NCBI GenBank assembly: GCA_027488935.1
Contig: JAIYAP010000027.1
Coordinates: 1-64,000, forward strand
Source: Saprospiraceae bacterium
Lineage (GTDB): Bacteria > Bacteroidota > Bacteroidia > Chitinophagales > Saprospiraceae
Direction: 5' to 3'
Length of the DNA: 64,000 nt
Shown: positions 46,930 through 56,076 of the stretch, in pieces
How positions within the stretch are numbered: position 1 is the stretch's first letter
How the letters are laid out: every line of letters begins with the position of its first letter
Notes under the pieces: generated by a model
Databases searched by the model: none
The model's input: the letters and a program-made list of their open reading frames with translations, nothing else
What the model was told of the DNA's origin: nothing
Made by a program: the position numbers and the translations under genes

Positions 46930-48057
46930 TCACTGGCAAGTACACCAAGCGTCCGTAAACGCTGTCGCCGTAACCACCAAACTCCCTGACGACGACCCCG
47001 GCAGAGTACACACCTGAAACGTTCCCGTATTTCCCGGAAAAGTTTGTGTTACAGTCCCGGAAGTGGGTGAAGTATACGTCAGCGTAAAAGGTGCCGTGCC
47101 GGTGAAAGTGGCCGTTATCGTCGTGCAGGCCCCTGCGCACACATTGGGATTGGCAGCAGAAAAAGTGACTGTTGGCAGAGGCCGCCATACCACCTGCACG
47201 GTATTTGAAATATTAAGACAAGGGTCGTTGAGGTCCACATTGCCATTCACGCCATTGCCCGCTATCGCTGCTATGTAGTAGGTCACGCCCGTCTGCATGG
47301 TGGCTGGATTGAAACTGAAGGTGGGTGTTGTGCTGGTAGCGACGATGCTACCGAGGGTATTGGCGGGGTTGGTAAACAGAATATATTGCAAAAGGTCATT
47401 CGACTCCAAAAATGTTTGAGAGGCCGGAGGAATCGTCGCGTTGCTACCCGGACAAAGATTGAGGGGGCTCGCCGAAATCACGCCAGCGTTGGTCACACAG
47501 CATTGGGAACAGATAAACAGGGAAAAAACAACGCCATTGGGAGTGCCTGAAATGATCACGTCTTCCACCTTTAAAGTACTGATCGTCGTGTTGATGTCCA
47601 TATTTCCCCAAGCACCAGTTTGTCCGGGGGCACCTCTGACTGCACCAGGCGGCGTTATAATAGCCGGTGTAAAGCAAGAGCCAGGTGTACCGGGTATCGT
47701 AATTGGATAAGGGGCTCCATTGATTTCAAATAGCACCTCTTCCACTGCCTGAGAACCAAACTGATTATTGTCTATGCCGGTCAAGCCTAATGACACACCG
47801 GAAACAGGTGGGGAAAAAGTGAACGTATAACTTCCATTGTTGCTTCCATTACCAGCCCAATAAGGCGTTTCGCCACAATAATTCAGCGTGGTAGTTGATC
47901 CCTGGGCTGTAACTGTAACATTTGTGCAGCCTACCTGAATAGTACCTGATGTATGAAGAACTGGTGTGGTACATTGCCCTTGCAGCTGGTACGGTAAAAA
48001 AACCATGAGCAGTGAAAATAAACTGAAAAGAGGGAATAGGCGTATTAATTTTTTCAT
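46930..48057 (-). CDS. CxC-module protein with a distinct N-terminal domain (family member 4)
   Basis: 375 residues from ATG MKKLIRLFPLF (longer upstream frame is a shadow of the next gene's 3' end). Signal peptide ends ..QLQGQ. Unlike other members the N-terminal domain is not propeller-like (YTFTFSPPVSGVSLGLTGIDNNQFGSQAVEE.., a carbohydrate-binding-like pattern). It has CCVTNAG, the middle block (FLESNDLLQYILFTNPANT..), and the terminal module ending FTDAWCTCQ. Start and stop are tightly spaced from the next gene (20 bp), suggesting an operon. Confidence 0.75.
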   Translation of the reverse strand: MKKLIRLFPLFSLFSLLMVFLPYQLQGQCTTPVLHTSGTIQVGCTNVTVTAQGSTTTLNYCGETPYWAGNGSNNGSYTFTFSPPVSGVSLGLTGIDNNQFGSQAVEEVLFEINGAPYPITIPGTPGSCFTPAIITPPGAVRGAPGQTGAWGNMDINTTISTLKVEDVIISGTPNGVVFSLFICSQCCVTNAGVISASPLNLCPGSNATIPPASQTFLESNDLLQYILFTNPANTLGSIVATSTTPTFSFNPATMQTGVTYYIAAIAGNGVNGNVDLNDPCLNISNTVQVVWRPLPTVTFSAANPNVCAGACTTITATFTGTAPFTLTYTSPTSGTVTQTFPGNTGTFQVCTLPGSSSGSLVVTATAFTDAWCTCQ

Positions 48058-48077
48058 TTCAAAATCTGTTGTGAGCG

Positions 48078-49424
48078 TTAGTTGCATACGCACCAAGAAT
48101 CTGTCAGCGATGTTGCTGCCACCGAGTAACTCCCCGGCGGCGACCCCGGCAGGGTACACACCTGAAATGTGCCTGTATTTCCCGGAAAAGTTTGTGTTAC
48201 TGTCCCGGAAGCGGGTGAAGTATAAGTGAGGGTAAAAGGTGCGGTGCCTGTAAAAGTCGCTGTCACGGTCGTGCAAGCGCCTGCACAAACATTGGGATTG
48301 GCGGCAGAAAATACTACCGTCGGCCGCGGCTGCCAAATGACGGAGACCGCATTGGATATATCAAAACAAGGATCATTAGTATCCAAATTCCCGTTTGGCA
48401 ACAATGGGCCAGCCATCACCGCATAATAATAGACCGTACCTGCTTGCATGGTTGCCGGGTTAAACGGTATGGTTGCCGTCGTACTGATGGCGATGATGCT
48501 GCCAAGTGTGTCAGTCAGATCCGTAAACAAGATGTAACGCACGGCTTGCCCGACGTCAAGGGTGGGATTTTGTGTCGCATAGCCAGTTACGGCGTTGGGA
48601 ATACAGGGGTTCAGGGGGTTGGCATCCAATATACCCGCTGAGGTGGCGCACACGCAGGGGAACTCCGGCAACCCGGGCGGTGCCGCCGACAAACCGGTTA
48701 ATTGAATGATGAAGCCTATGTTCCGAAAGTCGCAGAGCCGAATAGTGTCGTTGGTTGCCGGATCAAACGAATACAAAATTTCTCTGGACCCATCGGCCGC
48801 TGTGGTATACGCACCACTGCATATCCCTCCGTCCAAACCGCCTGCCGTGAGTGGTGCATTCTGAGAAAGAATGATGGAGGCCGAAGGGGTGGTCGTATTT
48901 ACTTCAATGATAGACCAGCCGCCAGGCACCAAAGCATTGGCGTACAGGGTGTTGTTCTCTATAAAGAAACCGCCCAGACTCCAATTAAGCGGAAAATTAC
49001 CGAGGTACGTTAGGGTTCCGGCTACCGGGTCGAAAGCAGTAACGCCAGTAACACCCGCCCCGTTAATAATGGTGTATACATACACGATGCCATTCAAAGG
49101 TTCTGAAATGGTGTAGTAATAATGGTTTCCAGGCCCGGAAAAAGTCTGGGTAGGATTCTGATTTGGCGGTGTAAAGATCTGGAGTTGATTGAGCGCGCCT
49201 GAGGAGATTACGGTACCGTCGGGCATTACCACTAGGTCAACACCTGAACTATTGACATTGAATTGACCAACTTTGCAGGCGGTGCAGTTGGCAACGTCTA
49301 TTTTGATCAAATTGCCACCAAAAGTCCAGGCGTATACGATTTGCCCTTGGACCTGTGGTACATTACTCCCCAAAAACAGCACAATGACAAATGCAAGGCG
49401 CCAATTCAAAAAAGTTCTTTTCAT
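48078..49424 (-). CDS. Propeller-like secreted protein with CxC module (family member 5)
   Basis: 448 residues. Signal peptide (VIVLFLGSNVPQVQGQ), CxxC in DVANCTACKVG, DLVVMPDGTVISSG, then a propeller-like part, CVCATSAG, the middle block (LDVGQAVRYILFTDLTDTLG), and the terminal module ending LTDSWCVCN. The terminal module DNA is almost the same as in the next two copies downstream and upstream. It lies 44 bp from member 6 in the same direction. Confidence 0.78.
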   Translation of the reverse strand: MKRTFLNWRLAFVIVLFLGSNVPQVQGQIVYAWTFGGNLIKIDVANCTACKVGQFNVNSSGVDLVVMPDGTVISSGALNQLQIFTPPNQNPTQTFSGPGNHYYYTISEPLNGIVYVYTIINGAGVTGVTAFDPVAGTLTYLGNFPLNWSLGGFFIENNTLYANALVPGGWSIIEVNTTTPSASIILSQNAPLTAGGLDGGICSGAYTTAADGSREILYSFDPATNDTIRLCDFRNIGFIIQLTGLSAAPPGLPEFPCVCATSAGILDANPLNPCIPNAVTGYATQNPTLDVGQAVRYILFTDLTDTLGSIIAISTTATIPFNPATMQAGTVYYYAVMAGPLLPNGNLDTNDPCFDISNAVSVIWQPRPTVVFSAANPNVCAGACTTVTATFTGTAPFTLTYTSPASGTVTQTFPGNTGTFQVCTLPGSPPGSYSVAATSLTDSWCVCN

Positions 49425-49468
49425 GTTATTAATTTTTATTTACAGCGTGTCTTTTGCGGCAATCAGCT

Positions 49469-50836
49469 TTAATTACAAGTACAAAATGCATCCACCAATT
49501 CAGTCGCCGGAACCACCAAACTCCCCGGTGGCGACCCCGGTAGGGTACACACCTGAAAAGTGCCTGTATTTCCCGGAAAAGTTTGTGTTACTGTCCCAGA
49601 AGTGGGTGAAGTATAGGTGAGGGTAAACGGTGCGGTGCCTGTAAAAGTCGCTGTCACGGTCGTGCAGGCGCCTGCACAAACATTGGGGTTAGCGGCAGAA
49701 AAAGTGACAGCAGGTAAAGGCCGCCAAACGACTTGCAGCGCATTAGAGAAATCCAGACAAGGATCGGTCAAGTCCACATTGCCATTCAGGTTGTTGCCTG
49801 CCATGGCTGCTATATAGTAGGTTACACCCGTTTGCATCGGCGGTGCGAATGAAAATGAGGGTGTATTGCTGGTTGCAATGATGCTGCCCGCTGTGTCGCT
49901 AGGGTTGCTGAAAAGGATGTAGCGTAGGATGTCATCGCTTTCTAAAAACACGCCCGTACTCCCAGAAAAGTCAGCATTGTTATTTGGACAGATATTTAGC
50001 GGGGCACCAGTGAGGATCCCAGCGTTGGTGTTGCAGACGCAGCCGTACTCGGGCACGCCCGCAGGGGGGAAGGAAAGACCGACTATGTATAAATCATTAG
50101 GCAGGTCGCAGATAAGTTCCGAACTTTGGGTTTGGGCGTTATAGAAAAAAATATCCGAGGCATCACTAACTGCCAGGGAGTAAAAAATCCCCGCATTGCC
50201 ATTCCAAGTGCCGCCTTCTGCCCCGGCAGTAGGAAACAAAGGCCCTAAGATAATTGACATAGAAGGATCACCGATATTAATTTCCACCAGAAGTGGATTA
50301 AAAACGGCATCGTAGGCTGTTCCATAAAGCACGCCATTAATGTAATAAATTTCATCAACGAAAGAAATCGTACTGGGCCAATTTCCGAGATAAGCGACCG
50401 TATTGGTTGCAGGATCGAAGGTGCCCAAGCCCAAATCTCCGGCTAAGTAAACCAGCCCGTTTGGAGCCAACTGGCCCGTATAGTAAAGTTGCGGGTCATT
50501 GGACTGCCATACTATCTGAGTGGACGGGGGCGGTTGGGTCCTTTTTAACCCATTGAAAAAGATACCAAATATATTCAAAATGTCTCCTCCCGGCAGCACC
50601 ACCATGTCACCAACACTCAGATTAGGGGATGCTGGCGTGACAGCACAAAAATCACAGGTGCTTAAATTTATTTTGTAAATGAATCTTTGTTGCCCATTAG
50701 TACTATAAAGTGTTGCATAAATAATTTGGGCATCCACCTGATTGGGCAAGATGAAACAGATCACAATGACCACTGAGTATAAAGCGGTTTTTGAGATGGT
50801 GTAAGCGCAGTTTGTAATAAAATTGAGATGTTTCAT
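49469..50836 (-). CDS. Propeller-like secreted protein with CxC module (family member 6)
   Basis: 455 residues. Signal peptide ends ..LPNQVDAQ. CxxC in NLSTCDFC, DMVVLPGGDILNIFG, LAPNGLVYLAGDLGLGTFDPATN blade, CVCNTNAG, middle block (FLESDDILRYILFSNPSDTAGS), terminal module ending LVDAFCTCN. First gene of a three-gene minus-strand group (with members 5 and 4). Function unknown; the propeller blades resemble SMP-30/lactonase-type repeats but no catalytic residues are identifiable. Confidence 0.78.
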   Translation of the reverse strand: MKHLNFITNCAYTISKTALYSVVIVICFILPNQVDAQIIYATLYSTNGQQRFIYKINLSTCDFCAVTPASPNLSVGDMVVLPGGDILNIFGIFFNGLKRTQPPPSTQIVWQSNDPQLYYTGQLAPNGLVYLAGDLGLGTFDPATNTVAYLGNWPSTISFVDEIYYINGVLYGTAYDAVFNPLLVEINIGDPSMSIILGPLFPTAGAEGGTWNGNAGIFYSLAVSDASDIFFYNAQTQSSELICDLPNDLYIVGLSFPPAGVPEYGCVCNTNAGILTGAPLNICPNNNADFSGSTGVFLESDDILRYILFSNPSDTAGSIIATSNTPSFSFAPPMQTGVTYYIAAMAGNNLNGNVDLTDPCLDFSNALQVVWRPLPAVTFSAANPNVCAGACTTVTATFTGTAPFTLTYTSPTSGTVTQTFPGNTGTFQVCTLPGSPPGSLVVPATELVDAFCTCN

Positions 50837-50928
50837 ATTGTATCTGCTTCAATAGTTCGTTAAAAAAGGGTGCATTTCAAATTGTCGCATGATCTGACAA
50901 ATATATATGTTTGCGGTTAAAAAACGTC

Positions 50929-51114
50929 ATGACAAAAGAACAATATCTACGCTTAGCCGAAACCAAATGGCCTGAATTGGAACAATTGAAAGCGGCGGGT
51001 GACTTTTACGCTTACGAGAAGCGGTTTGCAGAGATTTGGATTGAGTTAGGTCGGGCTGTACTGGAGTCTTCGGTGAGCGAAATACCTACATTGACCTTCC
51101 ATCTGCTGCGATAA
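50929..51114 (+). pseudogene. Truncated N-terminus of an insertion-sequence transposase
   Basis: 61 residues: MTKEQYLRLAETKWPELEQLK..FYAYEKRFAEIWIELGRAVLES. This looks like the N-terminus of transposases found in Bacteroidota and cyanobacteria, where a DRRKKK-containing segment would normally follow the EIP site; here the frame ends 11 residues later in unrelated sequence. No terminal inverted repeats seen. Identity rests on memory of the pattern, so moderate confidence. The following 165 bp hold nothing else. Confidence 0.4.
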
Positions 51115-51279
51115 AAAAGTTACGAGCAGCAGGGTTAACCCGAACAGCGAAAAATTCCATTTAATGAACAAATGATTCATATTAAATTATTTTGACAATT
51201 GTTTTAAGGTATCACATCCAATATTAGCATTCCATCGCCCTGTTTTTTCTACGCTGTTTTCCCACTTCCAATATTCCGT

Positions 51280-52638
51280 TCACTGGCAAGTACACAAAGC
51301 GTCTGTCAACGCAGTCGCCGGAACCACCAAACTCCCAGGCGGCGACCCAGGCAAGGTACACACTTGAAAAGTGCCTGTATTGCCTGAAAATGTCTGCGTT
51401 ACGCTGCCAGTGGCCGGGTTGGTATAGCTCAGGGTAAACGGTGCCGTACCCGTAAAAGTCGCTGTCACCGTCGTACAGGCTCCCGCGCACACGTTGGGAT
51501 TGGTAACGGAAAACGTAACCGCCGGCAAAGGCTTCCACTCCACTTGCAGTGCATTGGAAAAATCAAGGCAGGGATCGTTCAAATCCACATTTCCGTTCAG
51601 GTTGTTGCCCGCAATGGCCGCGATGTAATAAGTCACGCCCGTTTGGAGGGGCGATGCAAAGTTGAAATTAGGCGTGGCGCTGGTGGCCACAATGCTGCCT
51701 GCCGTATCACTCGGATTGCTGAAAAGAATGTAACGCAGGTTGTCATTGGCATCGAGCACGGTGCCGGTAGTGGCAGGGAAAGAAAGGGTACTGTTGGTGC
51801 AAATATTGTACGGTCCACCCGAAGGAAGGGTGCCTGCGTTGGTGGTACAGTTTATAATGCAGCCGTATTCCGGAAGGCCGGGCGGCGGGAAGGATAAGCC
51901 ACTAATAATCCCATCCGCTGGTATATCACAAACCAAAGTACTGGTGCTGTCCGCTGGATTATAAAAATACAGGTCACCCAAGGCATCTCCGGCAAAAATG
52001 CCCGCATTTCCATTCCAAGTCCCACCTTCGACGCCTCCCAGGAAAGGGTATGCGCCAAGAATGATCGATTGGGAAGGGTTGGCTATATTTACTTGAAGAA
52101 AAAAGGATGCGCCAAAACCATCATACCCTGCTCCATATAATACCCCATTGATATAAAATAGATCAACTACCCCTAAAACGCCTGGTGGCCAGTTACCTAT
52201 GGAAGTCACGGTATTGGTGGCGGGATCAAAAACAGAAAAACCCGGTTCGCCTCCCAAATAAACCAAACCATTGGGCGCCAATTGTCCGGAATAAATTTTC
52301 CCGGGAAAGTTAATTGTTTGCCAAATGGCTTGCGTGGAGGGAGGCGGAAGCAGCCTGCTAAGGTTGATATTGCTAATGTGAAGGTGGTTGCCGTCTGGTA
52401 GCAGAACCAAATCAAGGTCCCCAACATTGAGCGAATTCGGTGTAATGGCACAAAAAGTACAGGTATTTAAGTTTATTTTTATCATATACGCCTGACCGGC
52501 AACAAAATCAAAAAAGGTACCGTACATGATTTGCCCATGCAGTATTTTCGAAAAAAATAAGCCCAGGAATACAAGATTAAAACAACGATTACCTACCTGA
52601 AATAAGCACCGAGAAAAAACAGCCTTTAAATGTTTCAT
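51280..52638 (-). CDS. Propeller-like secreted protein with CxC module (family member 7)
   Basis: 452 residues. Signal region ..LVFLGLFFSKILHGQ. CxxC in NLNTCTFC, DLVLLPDGNHLHIS, LAPNGLVYLGGEPGFSVFDPATN, CIINCTTNAG, middle block (LDANDNLRYILFSNPSDTAGS), terminal module ending LTDALCTCQ. Closest to member 6 in the N-terminal half. An IS relic separates the two. Confidence 0.78.
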   Translation of the reverse strand: MKHLKAVFSRCLFQVGNRCFNLVFLGLFFSKILHGQIMYGTFFDFVAGQAYMIKINLNTCTFCAITPNSLNVGDLDLVLLPDGNHLHISNINLSRLLPPPSTQAIWQTINFPGKIYSGQLAPNGLVYLGGEPGFSVFDPATNTVTSIGNWPPGVLGVVDLFYINGVLYGAGYDGFGASFFLQVNIANPSQSIILGAYPFLGGVEGGTWNGNAGIFAGDALGDLYFYNPADSTSTLVCDIPADGIISGLSFPPPGLPEYGCIINCTTNAGTLPSGGPYNICTNSTLSFPATTGTVLDANDNLRYILFSNPSDTAGSIVATSATPNFNFASPLQTGVTYYIAAIAGNNLNGNVDLNDPCLDFSNALQVEWKPLPAVTFSVTNPNVCAGACTTVTATFTGTAPFTLSYTNPATGSVTQTFSGNTGTFQVCTLPGSPPGSLVVPATALTDALCTCQ

Positions 52639-52869
52639 ATCGTATTTACTTTTACAATATAGCCAACGCTAAATGGTTCTGAAAACGGCTGAATTCTAAT
52701 CCATTGAAAATCAATTTTTTTATCCATCCATCCTTCAAACCTACTTTAACCTTGGTCTAAAAATGCGCATGACAAAAATAGGCCATGGATAGGGTGCAAA
52801 CAAAGCTGTTCAGCCTGAAAATGATACAATTGTACAAATTGTACAAATCACTCAAAACTGAAAGTATTG

Positions 52870-52901
52870 CTTGTGGTTGATACCATGAAAAGTTAATTTT
52901 G
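52870..52901 (+). promoter_or_regulatory. Promoter of family member 8
   Basis: TTG (52871-52873), 20 bp, then TAATTTTG (52894-52901), an exact fit to the Bacteroidota consensus. The same arrangement occurs upstream of the broken copy (55982-56013). The leader to the start codon is 63 bp. The remainder of 52639-52869 shows no gene. Confidence 0.6.
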
Positions 52902-52964
52902 TTGAAAAAAATGCAAAGTCCCCCTTGTTTATAATCAATTTTCCTGTCCAATTTTATTGCAACG

Positions 52965-54281
52965 ATGAAATTTTCCCTACTTGCCCCAATCGCAGCACTC
53001 CTGCTGACCATAACACTGCAACCACCCTGCTCCGCACAAGCCCAGCAGAAAGCCTTGCTCACAGGGCCTATTTTATACGGGGTAGATGATTACGGTTTAT
53101 TTTATAAAATAGATGTAATGAACTGTACAATTTGCCCGATATTTCAGGCGACCGGATTCATAGGAGGTATAAGTGATTTTGTAGTATTGCCCGATGGCAA
53201 TATCTTGGCACAATCGGGATTTGGATTAAGGTTATATGACCCGCCTAATCAGACACCTATTTGGTCTGATAATACCTTGGCCACTGGAAGTATTTTGGCA
53301 CCTAACGGTCTTGTTTATCTTTCTTCAAATCTTACCCTAAGTGTGTTCGACCCTGCTTCTAATACAGTAACCTTAATTGGTAATTGGCCTGCAGGTTTAT
53401 CAGTGGATGAACTTTATTATCAGGGCGGAGTTTTATATGCAATTGCTATAGATATAGCCCCTCCTAACCAAATTAAAATCATTGAAGTCAATTTGACAAA
53501 TCCGGAGTTGTCCGTTATTGTCGTGCCAATGCCTCCGATAAATATTAGTGGCGGTACCACAAATAATGGTTACACAACATCTATAAGTTCCACTAATATT
53601 TTAAGACAATATAATACGATTACAAATAGTTTTAACACTGTTTGTACGCTACCCATTTCTATATCTGGACTTAGTGATCTCCCGCCGAATGTACCAGAAG
53701 AACCTTGTCTTTGTCTAACAGATGCTGGTTCTGTAAATACAATTAACTACAACGTTTGCGTCCCCGGTAGCGTAACGGTACCCTTTAATAACAATGCCAT
53801 TTTAGACGGTAATGATATCTTGCGCTATATCTTATTTTCTAATCCAAGTGATACCTTGGGCAGTATTTTGGTACAAAGCAGCAGCGCCACCCTTAATTTT
53901 AATCCGGCCACCATGCAAACTGGTATTGTATATTATTTGGCTACACTCGCTGGCGACAATCTGAATGGCTCGGTGAATTTGACCGATCCTTGTCTCGACA
54001 TTTCAAATGCAGCGCAAGTGATTTGGCGACCCAAACCTGTCGTATCTTTTTCGGTAAGTAACCCGAATGTATGCGCCGGTGGATGCACTACCGTAACGGC
54101 AACTTTTACGGGTACGGCTCCTTTTACGCTCAGTTACACTACACCCGGAAACGGAACACAGACGCAGACTTTTTCGGGCAATACCGGCACTTTTCAAGTG
54201 TGCGTACCCGCAAATGCCGCTCCTGGCAGTTTTCAATTGACCGCTACGTCCTTGGTGGATGCCTGGTGTAGTTGTAATTAG
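52965..54281 (+). CDS. Propeller-like secreted protein with CxC module (family member 8)
   Basis: 438 residues. Signal peptide (LLAPIAALLLTITLQ..CSAQ). CxxC in DVMNCTICPIF, DFVVLPDGNIL, LAPNGLVYLSSNLTLSVFDPASN, CLCLTDAG, middle block (AILDGNDILRYILFSNPSDTLG), terminal module ending LVDAWCSCN. Its promoter, leader, signal peptide and terminal module closely match the broken copy at 56077-57414. It reads on the plus strand, opposite to members 3-7. Confidence 0.78.
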   Translation: MKFSLLAPIAALLLTITLQPPCSAQAQQKALLTGPILYGVDDYGLFYKIDVMNCTICPIFQATGFIGGISDFVVLPDGNILAQSGFGLRLYDPPNQTPIWSDNTLATGSILAPNGLVYLSSNLTLSVFDPASNTVTLIGNWPAGLSVDELYYQGGVLYAIAIDIAPPNQIKIIEVNLTNPELSVIVVPMPPINISGGTTNNGYTTSISSTNILRQYNTITNSFNTVCTLPISISGLSDLPPNVPEEPCLCLTDAGSVNTINYNVCVPGSVTVPFNNNAILDGNDILRYILFSNPSDTLGSILVQSSSATLNFNPATMQTGIVYYLATLAGDNLNGSVNLTDPCLDISNAAQVIWRPKPVVSFSVSNPNVCAGGCTTVTATFTGTAPFTLSYTTPGNGTQTQTFSGNTGTFQVCVPANAAPGSFQLTATSLVDAWCSCN

Positions 54282-54364
54282 ATGTGCCAAGTTCCAAACT
54301 CAAAACTATTTCCAGAACACAATTTTGCTGGCGGACTGCAACACGGCCTTATCGCACAAGAACT

Positions 54365-54397
54365 GGAGCACGGTCATCCCGGAAATGACCGTGCTCC
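54365..54397. repeat. Perfect 13-bp hairpin in possible transposase relic
   Basis: GGAGCACGGTCAT (54365-54377) pairs with ATGACCGTGCTCC (54385-54397) around a 7-nt loop; no T-run follows. The region 54282-54420 read in frame gives ..VIPEMTVLHSDGYKAYKP.., resembling the DGxKAY segment of some transposases, so it may be an IS relic. The match is too short to be sure. Confidence 0.4.
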
Positions 54398-54416
54398 ATT
54401 CCGATGGCTATAAAGC

Positions 54417-55778
54417 TTACAAGCCCTTCACTTCAACCCGTCGGTTTTCAAAGTTTTTATAACTTGTTGCCGGGTACAGCGCTTTTTCGGTACCGTAAAA
54501 TTCAACTTTAATCTGATTTCTAGTCTGCAGCGCCTGGTACCGCTCCGAACGTTTTCTTAGTTTCTGATCGACGTATTTAAATACCTCCGTTTGGATGAGT
54601 TCTGCGCGTTTGCGTGCTAATTTCAAATTTTTTAAAGCGTCTCCATCTGGGCTGGAATGCCCTTCAATCACAATTTTGCTGTTCGGATTGGCGATTAAAT
54701 ATTCCGCAATTCCGATAATGGACGCGTTGAAACTTTTTCTTTGTGGTCGTATGAGGGTTGTTGTATTTGAATCGAATAAAAAGGTGTGAAACTGAATGGC
54801 TTCCGCATCAAATGGCTTGAATGCGTTTGGATCGGTGAGTGTCAGTTTGCCGGATATCTTTGGGCTATTGGATTTAATGACCACCGGATAACCAAAAGAT
54901 TTTTTGCATTTTCCCTTTAAAATATAATGATTTGAAAATCGGTCGCCTAATTCTTTAAAAATACTGGTGTCGATTCCATTCGACGGATAAAACTTACCAC
55001 CGGTGTACCGACACAATGAATCCAATATGGCGTAGCCGCCGACATCAAAACCAATGGCATAAACGCTGACGTTATTTTCCTTTGCCTTTTTCCAAACGGT
55101 TTGCATCCCGATCCCGCTGGAATTTTCATAACCATCGGTGAAAACAACCAGCGCCCGATCTCCTTTCGATTGTGAGAGCGTTTCAATACCATCGCGAATG
55201 GCAGCATATAAGGCCGTTCCGCCGCCATAATCATTGTAGTTGTCATCCAAGACAGATTTTGGCGTTTTGGTAGGCACGGCATCCACGGGTTTTCTGACAA
55301 GGTTATCATCAAAGTTGAGGCGTGTAAACAGGTTCCCGGATAGTCGTTTGATGAAATTTTCGGCCATCGACTTCAAATCAATTACATAATGAGACATCGA
55401 ACCGGAATAATCCAACACAACCGCAATGTTTATTGGATCCACAATTTCCATTTCCTCTTTCATTTCGGTCACTTCAAAAGTTGGACAAAGTTCCTCAACC
55501 TTTGGTCGTATAATCGTCAAAAGTGATTTTTTCGACGATTTTCCTGCCAAACCAGTGATGAATCTTCCCGTTACTGAATCCTGAACGGCTATTCGAATGG
55601 AAAACATACCGTCATCAACCACTTTTGTAACAGGCGTGATCTTTACGATTAGTTTTTGTTGATCGGACAGGGAATCAATGTTGATAAAATTTGATTGTCC
55701 AAAAATTGGAGTCGACAGGATAAATGCTCCAAGGCACATTAAATGTCTGAAAAAAGCGATTGTAATCATTTGTTTCAT
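54417..55778 (-). CDS. VWA domain and OmpA C-terminal domain protein
   Basis: 453 residues. A signal peptide (..LGAFILSTPIFGQ) precedes a von Willebrand A domain with an intact MIDAS motif, VLDYSGSMSHY, and a C-terminal OmpA/MotB-like domain (HTFLFDSNTTTLI.., IVIEGHSSPDGD, ARKRAELI). The OmpA domain would hold it at the peptidoglycan while the VWA domain binds a protein. It lies inside the CxC-module cluster, on the minus strand between two closely related plus-strand members. Confidence 0.85.
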   Translation of the reverse strand: MKQMITIAFFRHLMCLGAFILSTPIFGQSNFINIDSLSDQQKLIVKITPVTKVVDDGMFSIRIAVQDSVTGRFITGLAGKSSKKSLLTIIRPKVEELCPTFEVTEMKEEMEIVDPINIAVVLDYSGSMSHYVIDLKSMAENFIKRLSGNLFTRLNFDDNLVRKPVDAVPTKTPKSVLDDNYNDYGGGTALYAAIRDGIETLSQSKGDRALVVFTDGYENSSGIGMQTVWKKAKENNVSVYAIGFDVGGYAILDSLCRYTGGKFYPSNGIDTSIFKELGDRFSNHYILKGKCKKSFGYPVVIKSNSPKISGKLTLTDPNAFKPFDAEAIQFHTFLFDSNTTTLIRPQRKSFNASIIGIAEYLIANPNSKIVIEGHSSPDGDALKNLKLARKRAELIQTEVFKYVDQKLRKRSERYQALQTRNQIKVEFYGTEKALYPATSYKNFENRRVEVKGL

Positions 55779-55981
55779 GTGTAAATGGTATGGTGATCGT
55801 TTTGTAAAAAAGAAGATTGCCTGATTAAAGTATATCTAAATTAAATAATCGGAAATGTGGAATCGTGCAGTATTTCGAACTCATGGCAAATATATGTCAT
55901 GTAATTGATGTAGTATTTTTTTATTTAATTTAATTTTAAAAATAATATAATTGTACAAATTGCTGAAAACTGAAAGTATTG

Positions 55982-56013
55982 CTTGTGATTGATGCCATGA
56001 GACATTAATTTTG
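55982..56013 (+). promoter_or_regulatory. Promoter of the broken family copy
   Basis: TTG (55983-55985), 20 bp, TAATTTTG (56006-56013). Sequence around it matches the 52870 promoter nearly base for base. The leader is 63 bp, as in member 8. Confidence 0.55.
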
Positions 56014-56076
56014 TTTAAAAAAATGCAACGCCGTCCTTGTTTGTAATTAATTTTCGTGTCCAATTTTATTAAAACG

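Noticed and set aside
48058-48336. Upstream part of the reading frame of family member 4
   Set aside because: It is the reverse-frame shadow of the 3' module of the neighbouring gene; the signal peptide starts at ATG 48057.
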